A program made the translations under genes and the position numbers. The notes under the pieces are model-generated. The model had not been told where the DNA came from. It saw only the letters and a program-made list of their open reading frames with translations, and ran no database searches. DNA of 36,378 nucleotides, from the NCBI GenBank assembly GCA_945860595.1, contig CAMAQV010000029.1, forward strand, positions 1 through 36,378, read 5' to 3'. This stretch comes from Comamonas sp. lk (GTDB lineage: Bacteria > Pseudomonadota > Gammaproteobacteria > Burkholderiales > Burkholderiaceae_C). Each line of letters starts with the position of its first letter. Position 1 is the first letter of the stretch. Shown piece by piece: positions 35,801 to 36,378 of this stretch.

Positions 35801-36378
35801 GCGGTGCGCACCGATGCAGACGGCTCCATTTACGTCAGCGGCACCACCCAAGGCGACCTCAACGGCGACGCCAACGCGGGCGGCGATGACGCGTTCTTGA
35901 CCAAGTTCAGCCCCGACGGCGTGCAGGTCTGGAGCCGCCTCAACGGTGTGGACGGCAATGACTGGGGCAGTGCGCTGGCCATCACCCCCGCGCGACCGGC
36001 CACGCTGGCCTTCAACACTGCACAGATCGCCGCGCTAACCGCCACCCAGATCAATGCCTTTGGTGCTGCCAACCTCATGTCGGGCTTCACCACGGAGCAG
36101 CTCGCAGCCCTCACCACCGCACAAATCAGCACCCTCAGTGTGGCCAGCGCCAGCGGCCTGAGCGTTGAGCAGTTCTCGGCGCTGGGCAGCGCGCAAATTG
36201 CGGCTCTGTCGACCAGCAACATCGCCGCGCTCACGGTCTCAGAGATGATTGCGCTCACCCCCGCCCAGGCTGCGGCGCTGACCACGCCACAGGTGCTAGC
36301 GCTTACGGCGTTGGCTTTGGGCAATTTGGAGAATGCCGATCTTTCCGCGCTGGGCACCAGCCAGATCGCCGCGCTGAG
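20900..36378 (+). CDS. Giant mosaic RTX/beta-propeller/octapeptide-repeat surface protein, 3' end outside window
   Basis: One frame of at least 5,159 codons with no stop found at the many points I translated. Order by residue: octad block 14-423; SBBP propeller 427-889; octads 897-1161; propeller 1165-1594; octads 1605-1870; flagellin-IN-like motif from 1890; C-type-lectin-like domain 1948-2090; Ig-like module to 2187; Calx-beta domain split by a propeller (2252-2653); second IN motif from 2718; octads 2850-2977; RTX region about 3040-4525; propeller about 4650-5030; octads to the edge. The ATG at 20900 follows an in-frame TAG (20894-20896); AGGGGG lies 13 bases upstream. The start MATSAVTTDLTVLTT is not a signal peptide, so type I secretion is inferred. 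Likely a calcium-dependent adhesin or matrix protein; no exact function can be assigned. Confidence 0.85.
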   Translation, partial: MATSAVTTDLTVLTTAQFVALGSAQIAGLTTQQVASLRTDFAKLLASSQVAALDTTQVAALQAQSLAAFGTQQIAALNAADMAALSTTQLVAMTSGQFAAINIPQLAALSTGQIAALEGVDLAALSSAVFKTLSLQQTAALSATQIAALRADQRAVLKTVIEGISTSQFAKLSTSQIAALNTDQVAKLSSEYVRALTTVQIGAFEREDLQALSTTSIAALQTSVIAAMGTAALRTLSYEQAKAFSDQQIASLREDQKKEVNVRATTNLNALTTAQFAALTPAQIAALTTQQVATLRTDFVRALTTTQVPAIQTEDLALLATTSLQLLSPSQIGALTPAEVAALTIAQISALMTGQVQAVSSAGIAAITVAEMVAMTTAQVSALTTAQVQAISTQSLASMESGDLRAMTTAQIAALTTGQILGLVPVRVDGSIVVAGVASASLDGQINQTGQDRFIARYAADGSKIWSKLIGADIWYPVNATQMGSVGVVLAGGSTPVGLDGQKNAGGRDGFLTKYAPDGTLLWTKLMGGPEIDGIFSSHLAIDGSVIASGYTNDASFDGQTSVGYWNGFLTKYDTDGTRLWTRVIGGSGYDDIEATQILANGAVLVGGVTTGGLDGLGVNGGQDAFLTQYTSEGVREWTRLIGGSGHEALFFTRVGVDGAAIASGPTDGNIDGLVNAGGWDGFLTKYSADGARLWTTLIGGSGRDYVNSTEIGADGTVVVGGVTESNLDDQTSHGGADGFITKYAANGTRIWTRLIGTAGNDEIQFSQIAADGSIVVVGTTSGNLDGLVDTTGRENLDFISKYSTDGNRVWTRLIGTGGSDWISAVRMGADGSVTLSGTTTAQLNGQTNIGAYDGFLTKYDADGNRLWTTRIGSTSDDWTTSMQLANAGAAATLSLTTTQITALTPTQINALGAANLMSGFATDQVAALTTTQISGLSTASASGLSAAQFAVLSTTQVMAIATANMAALTTAEVVAFTVPQIGALSAAQVAAINAPGVAAMQTADLVALSTGQMAALTARQINALQAPQVAALSAAQVAGLSAAQFAALNTAALNILSTAQFQALSTAQAAALTTLQVANLESADFAALGTAQIAVLSTADMAVLSRAEMVAMNTAQVIALSTAQVQAISTQSLAAMENVDLRAMTTAQVAALTNAQVVGLVPIKPVADNSVFVGGYTDGSLDGETNSGNWDGFIAKYGADGTRLWTRLIGTSGIEHITAIDTSRDGSVVVIGDTNGNLDGQISNGGSDGFLAKYSADGTRLWARQIGTSGSELITSTATNNDGSVMVGGHTTGNLDGEANNGGKDGFLTKFSADGTRLWTRLVGTSGDEEIKFIKTASDGSVLVSSGGLLAKYSADGTQIWTSMGLIAGDWINPVVTISDGSIFVSGTKYGGNDGYDGFLTKFSADGDLQWNRLIGTQVNDFVTSATVTDGAVVVGGFTAGNLESGGASNAGGWDGFLAKYNLDGTKLWTRMIGTYSTDYVHSTTATSDGSIVATGTAPGYADGYRHGSLTKYSSDGALQWKQLIAVGLTDDLMYSVNASDNATFVSGETFFASAHPGAWGGVLAKVDSDGKLLWTTLVGSNSSDWITSMQLSKASAAPPLSFTTTQTAALTATQINALGSAGLMESFATDQVAALTTAQISALSTASASGLSAAQFVSLSTAQVVAITTANVAALTTAEAVALTLAQLAVLATAQVAAINTAGIASMETSDLVTLSASQFAALSARQINALQAWQVAALSTAQIAGLSTTQIAALATGSLNALSTAQVQLLSTAQVRAFTLDQVANLEISDFAALNTAQVSALGTTGIAAITTAQAAALTTAQVAQGLSTAQVAALENRDLLALRADSLRALQAGQVGALRADQLNALGTVTQRSGAVMGEAAWTATDLRINGVAVDAAGSAKDLADAINNKSSITGVVASARATVSSGRSLVPDDGEDRGSSLAVTGFDANGHFYQLVANTSITALQAQSAAQAYSYRGLQGYLATITSSAENTFVKGLTDRLPVDQQGLQLFGASDAEVDGVWKWVSGPEKGAALNFFAWDPRSGEPNGYFNGIREDYSAFAPDSGDWVDLPSVPYAGGFIVEYGGMPSTYTLTGNASSVNEGAKVSFSVATTNVQWDSMLQYTISGVTAADVVGGSLTGTAKVGSDGIARFDVGLVADGVAEASETMTVTVAGQSTSVTVNDGSDPRDCEPTTVVSVSVKPQVVAETSTSRLVYTFTRTGDTSSALTVNVGMGGTATGGDFTPGSNLLSPMGPNVVWTKLLSAGGSVWINTLASSVTTGTDGAVYLVGSANGTLDDQPYKPGVNDAFLTRYSQDGVKAWTREFGTDSEDVATSAATGTDGSIYVIGYTGGSLDGQNSKPGTSDAFLAKWSPDGSRLWTRQFGTEVSDYAYAAKTGVDGAVYIAGTTGGRLDGQTYNKGFDGFLAKYLPDGTKDWTRQFGTSGADAVYALTTGLDGSLYLSGSTDGSLNGQSSSGSEDAFLAKYDQDGTQEWTRLLGTGSTDSGQGLTTGLDGSIYVVGNTGAAFDGQTYGGKQDVFLSKYNPDGTKVWSREFGSDEFDAASAIATGADGSVYVTGYTLGPSGAQLGSGKHTFVTKFGTDGIQAWTKLLQLVNDDYPYAVTTGNDGSLFIGGSTFAQNGKAFLAKFSVAEPQITFAAGSSTATLIVNPTPDTIAEGSETVVVNVLAGTGYTVGGGTATGRIVDTVDPRFKGIEDDSIRINGVSIGAIGDALTADDRLVQMLDAVNAQTALTGVSAAFDPSTGGLSLTAADGRNIEVSTLSSAGITGGATGIALQGASGTEGRTLTTFRSGVDLLANGAGGINVSSSDSGAAGSGLGAIDAPIALLTSAQIAALGTAQLAAMTSVALDALVTAQFAALGAAQVAALTTWQVASLEVMDLAAISTAGVAALGTAAVSVLRPDEAMALGTAQIRALSTGQIAAITTRDTAVLSSTQIAALSTAQVAALSTSQLLAMVANKAAPATIFMGGQRNAQEHLAIQLPVPGLTPVQFTPPLVVSAPSVSTPALSLASDPMDNITLRGTPGSDVLNGTSGPDTIYGDAGNDTLKGYGGDDYLMGGAGKDTLNGGSGNDSLLGGDGNDNFNADPFSGNDTMDGGAGKEWLDYGSATAGININFATGTVIKQGGVDTIRNMENLGGTNFADTIIGSSGNEWIEADQSFWGNSRDGITQAQQSSADYIDAGAGWDGIGYGDEGKGVYVNLKEERAIDVFGGEDTLKGFEEVDGSNFNDTIIGSDGDNWIQGDAASWGISRSDGSPSSGDYIDGGLGVDTIAYYDDTTGVTVNLQTGRAIDSFGGEDTLVGFEAVQGSSYNDTLNGDNGNNTLEGGGGSDSMFGADGRDSFRGDASGGNDTMDGGSGKDWLSYSKGTTGINANLQTGTVIKPGGTDTFRNIENFGGTNFADTIMGSSGADWFEVDQSYWGASRSGITQAQQSSADYLDAGLGTDGIGYGDDFAGVTVNLKTERAIDVFGGQDTIKGVENVDGSNFGDTIIGSDGGNWISGDSANWGVSRSAGSPSSGDYLDGGAGRDTVSYMNDTAGVTVNLQTGLAIDGFGGQDTLKGFEMVEGSSFNDVIIGDSGKNYITGLAGNDTIYGGDGNDTIDGGDPKGEGFDVLYGGAGDDSITANAGDQIDGGSGNDIVVINAGISAGQTLTANATGGWTMSNQDGSTVGLFKFVAGNWIVGSADGTPWMSFHDVETVEFRNSSSGEVFTIQLNNTPGAETLQYSRYGDWGDSRLIGTDGDDYLVGRSGNDSLMGGSGNDSLLGGWGQDSLMGGAGNDTLDGGAGQGTDTAYYYDALGAVNVNLVTGVTSIDGDGGSDVLRNIDRVIGSNYGDVITVNRFGEAYGVGGDDLITMGDGMGFVHGGTGNDTIVGSASLSDMSLYNLGSTSVGSITVDGDISHGWSILGNGNLLIKIDFNLDRQEWTVTDKRNVPAYNNQGTDTLRGVELIEIYTADPDNSNRAGIDLQLTAGTNPLLSISTIRAGSGSSGDYSLVNDTLSGTDAPEYLAGMGGNDLISGWAGNDTLLGGLGNDTLIGDEGDDYLDGGYQLNLLWRRGILGNTPNDWDTADYTKVSIGGVRLDLSAMKVYELGGSGTGTDTLRGIEQVILSRQHDEVSGDFSQMAGNNELAGHIHELGVAGFGGSDTFDFSEGIKPWQDVWLDYSWSKTGITVQFTGSVGTVSYGEVDIASSGNYQAGIDTLIRATDIGGTSYDDLFDFSGLVGGMAVGDKWSWADPGAGGNDTVIGNGYTGVGFSWVGGTANGDKRGVTVQIGERGQTTTVDLSYLKDWSGKLLGSVTLKDVNDVVGSDFDDVLTGSSGDDGLQGRGGWDLLDGGSGGIDSAAYRTAQVSGITVNLKDGLVYSSSGLGTYVGQDTLRSIEVVSGSNFGDVYDARGFSATSANAGSLGNWNKFIGLGGDDTIYGNGSTVLSYGGYAAAVAVEVNLGTGIAQALDAANRVGELGTIVGTDTFSGVYKVEGSALGDRLITGSAGGYLEGGSGNDTLVGGSGSGDVAVYTLDGISSTSLAVTQPALQTTWRNVFTLQSDGADVLQIVRNMGLPLDLAPAQTWRSLASWSVTDVRSGKGISVADLGTDALTGIERIQINGTDSTGDWTRVLTLGEMSVTLEAPTKPTFGAGDIFMGTYQADGTLRRTLLTGTLASDQASAAATALDGSLYLTGTTQGNLAGQSGKGGQDGFVSRYDAAGNAVWTRLIGSSASDSANAVSTGPVGGVVVAGSTAGGLNDQSNQGGTDAFVTRYSDDGSRSWTTLVGGAGDDVANGVAVGKDGAVYAVGRTAGDLNGQSNSGADDAFITQLTSAGSVAWTRLIGTAGSDVANAVGTGADGAVYVVGSTAGSVQGQVSNGGTDGFLSKFGADGTLVWSRQIGTAQADYAQSVVVSADGFVYVAGATAGALPGQSNSGGTDGFLSKYSPNGTLVWTRQIGSAADDFALAVRTDADGSIYVSGTTQGDLNGDANAGGDDAFLTKFSPDGVQVWSRLNGVDGNDWGSALAITPARPATLAFNTAQIAALTATQINAFGAANLMSGFTTEQLAALTTAQISTLSVASASGLSVEQFSALGSAQIAALSTSNIAALTVSEMIALTPAQAAALTTPQVLALTALALGNLENADLSALGTSQIAAL
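20939..22168 (+). repeat. Octapeptide repeat block 1 (51 units)
   Basis: Fifty-one consecutive 8-residue units, consensus S/T-T-A-Q-V/I-A-A-L, with one 7-residue and one 11-residue unit; the sum, 410 residues, matches the nucleotide span exactly. A longer pattern is laid over it: units 1-7, 20-25 and 33-38 share the same order (phenylalanine unit, isoleucine unit, valine unit, an aromatic or RTDF unit, then an acidic DL unit). It ends in GLVPV just before propeller 1. Confidence 0.9.
22178..23566 (+). repeat. SBBP beta-propeller 1 (eight blade repeats)
   Basis: Eight repeats of about 55 residues with the pattern DGS-x-V-x-G, LDGQ, GG-x-DGFLTKY, DGT-x-LWTRLIG. This matches the SBBP (seven-bladed beta-propeller) repeat family of extracellular proteins. 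DNA is visibly AT-richer than the flanking octad blocks. It ends in DDWTTSMQL. Confidence 0.88.
23588..24382 (+). repeat. Octapeptide repeat block 2 (33 units)
   Basis: Thirty-three units, all 8 residues except one of 9 (GAANLMSGF); 265 residues, exactly the span. It opens with TTTQITALTPTQINALGAAN and closes with TNAQVVGL then VPI. The closing nine units are nearly the same as the end of block 1. Confidence 0.9.
24392..25681 (+). repeat. SBBP beta-propeller 2 (eight blade repeats, one shortened)
   Basis: Eight blade repeats of the same type as propeller 1. The fourth has lost its loop (DGSVLVSSGGLLAKYSADG), and the last ends in SDWITSMQL, the same closing phrase as propeller 1. AT-richer than the octads. 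Confidence 0.87.
25712..26509 (+). repeat. Octapeptide repeat block 3 (33 units)
   Basis: Thirty-three units with two of 9 residues; 266 residues, exactly the span. The head (TTTQTAALTATQINALGSAG) parallels the heads of blocks 2 and 5. Units with an acidic fourth residue (ETSDL, EISDF, ENRDL) recur at intervals of 6-10 units. Confidence 0.9.
26567..26680 (+). other. Flagellin-IN-like motif 1 (within the giant CDS)
   Basis: DLRINGVAVD, then DLADAINNKSSITGVVAS: the pattern of the flagellin hook IN motif (I-x-ING, AIN, TGV-x-A). The usual second half (g-x-L-x-L-x-A-x-DG-x-x-I) is degenerate here. In flagellar proteins the motif is in the exposed variable part. Confidence 0.6.
26741..27169 (+). 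other. C-type-lectin-like domain (within the giant CDS)
   Basis: About 143 residues with the CTLD order: start GHFYQLV, helix with LQGYLATITSSAENTFV, then LFGASDAEVDGVWKWVSGPE, then FFAWDPRSGEPNGY with an EPN motif, EDYSAF, DWVDLP (in the WND position) and the closing strand FIVEYGG. EPN in animal lectins marks mannose-type calcium sites. The usual disulfide cysteines are absent, as in many bacterial forms. Confidence 0.75.
27494..29029 (+). other. Calx-beta domain interrupted by SBBP propeller 3 (27653-28858)
   Basis: The first half of a Calx-beta domain (VAETSTSRLVYTFTRTG to TATGGDFTPGSN) ends at 27652. The second half (PQITFAAGSSTATLIVNPTPD to GYTVGGGTATGRIVD) resumes at about 28862. Between them lie 402 residues of SBBP repeats: seven DGS/DGA-type blade starts, with a lone VVWTKLL strand first, so a seven-bladed ring could close on itself. 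The inserted DNA looks AT-richer than both halves. Confidence 0.8.
29051..29275 (+). other. Flagellin-IN-like motif 2 (within the giant CDS)
   Basis: DSIRINGVSIG, then QMLDAVNAQTALTGVSAAF and GGLSLTAADGRNIEVST: a complete IN motif including the second half that motif 1 lacks. Followed by a glycine/serine linker and octad block 4. Confidence 0.65.
29447..29830 (+). repeat. Octapeptide repeat block 4 (16 exact units)
   Basis: Sixteen units of exactly 8 residues in 384 bases, from TSAQIAAL to STSQLLAM, without any length variant. It lies between IN motif 2 and the RTX region and lacks both the conserved head and the GLVP tail of the other blocks. Confidence 0.9.
30017..34470 (+). repeat. RTX calcium-binding region (within the giant CDS)
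   Basis: Clusters of GGxGxDxLx nonapeptides (30030-30215, 30900-30975, 31700-31870, 32170-32310, 32960-33100, 33890-33970, 34430-34470) separated by RTX-associated segments of the form GVTVNLxTGxAxDxFGGxDTLxGFExVxGSxxND. These fold into calcium-filled beta-rolls outside the cell. It is internal, not C-terminal as in most RTX proteins. Confidence 0.88.
30181..31725 (+). repeat. 774-bp tandem duplication inside the RTX region
   Basis: The segment starting GNDTMDGG at 30230 recurs at 31004, an offset of 774 bases (258 codons). Paired landmarks are ITQAQQSSADY, ERAIDVFGG, GSPSSGDY and the VNLQTG segment. The copies have diverged at many positions, so the event is not recent. Confidence 0.85.
34850..35980 (+). 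repeat. SBBP beta-propeller 4
   Basis: A starting half-blade (DIFMGTYQADGTL) and six full blades (DGSLYLTG through DGSIYVSG), seven if the ring closes. Unlike propellers 1-3 its DNA is as GC-rich as the rest of the gene. The end GNDWGSALAI corresponds to the WTTSMQL/WITSMQL phrase and leads into octad block 5. Confidence 0.87.
36014..36378 (+). repeat. Octapeptide repeat block 5 (at least 15 units, cut by window end)
   Basis: Fifteen complete units (one of 9 residues) visible before the sequence ends. The head TAQIAALTATQINAFGAANL is homologous to those of blocks 2 and 3, including the irregular 9-residue unit and SVASASGL, so a further array and probably another propeller should follow. Confidence 0.88.

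Overview
The window looks like a chromosomal segment of a Gram-negative betaproteobacterium, most likely Burkholderiales and probably Comamonadaceae. The evidence is high GC, the close family resemblance of the housekeeping proteins (RecA/RecX, HTH-less BirA, topoisomerase III with a SWIB tail, ccmFGHI) and the gene style. Genus was inferred from protein character only; no search was run. I saw no tRNA, rRNA, CRISPR array or insertion sequence.

Left part (1-5.4 kb), minus strand: recA, recX, then the cytochrome c maturation genes ccmF, ccmG, ccmH and the start of ccmI, the last three joined by GTGA overlaps. recA has a clean LexA box and a 12-base homopolymer in its leader. From 5.5 to 8.2 kb, plus strand: a MarR-type regulator and a TctD/TctE-like two-component pair. 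From 8.2 to 10.2 kb, minus strand: a small SET-domain protein, a biotin-protein ligase and a SPOR-like protein. topB (10.3-13.3 kb) is divergent from them across a tract of alternating purines and pyrimidines; its product carries a lysine/alanine-rich tail and a SWIB domain.

Middle part (13.4-20.5 kb): a probable outer-membrane barrel protein, a DedA/YqaA-like membrane protein, a DUF4143-type ATPase with an inverted repeat across its start, and a glyoxylate-to-glycerate operon (gcl, hyi, glxR) divergent from a LysR regulator with a T-N11-A dyad between them. Gcl condenses two glyoxylates to tartronate semialdehyde, Hyi interconverts it with hydroxypyruvate, and GlxR reduces it to D-glycerate.

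Right part (20.9 kb to the end): one open frame of at least 5,159 codons that leaves the window still open, a giant mosaic extracellular protein. It contains 148 visible copies of an 8-residue repeat (consensus S/T-T-A-Q-V/I-A-A-L) in five blocks, four SBBP beta-propellers, a C-type-lectin-like domain with an EPN motif, two flagellin-IN-like motifs, a Calx-beta domain split by one propeller, and a 4.5-kb RTX calcium-binding region with a 774-bp internal duplication. It has no N-terminal signal peptide, which suits type I secretion. This gene is the exceptional object of the window: the octad arrays and propellers are laid out as repeated cassettes, and propellers 1-3 look visibly AT-richer than the surrounding modules.
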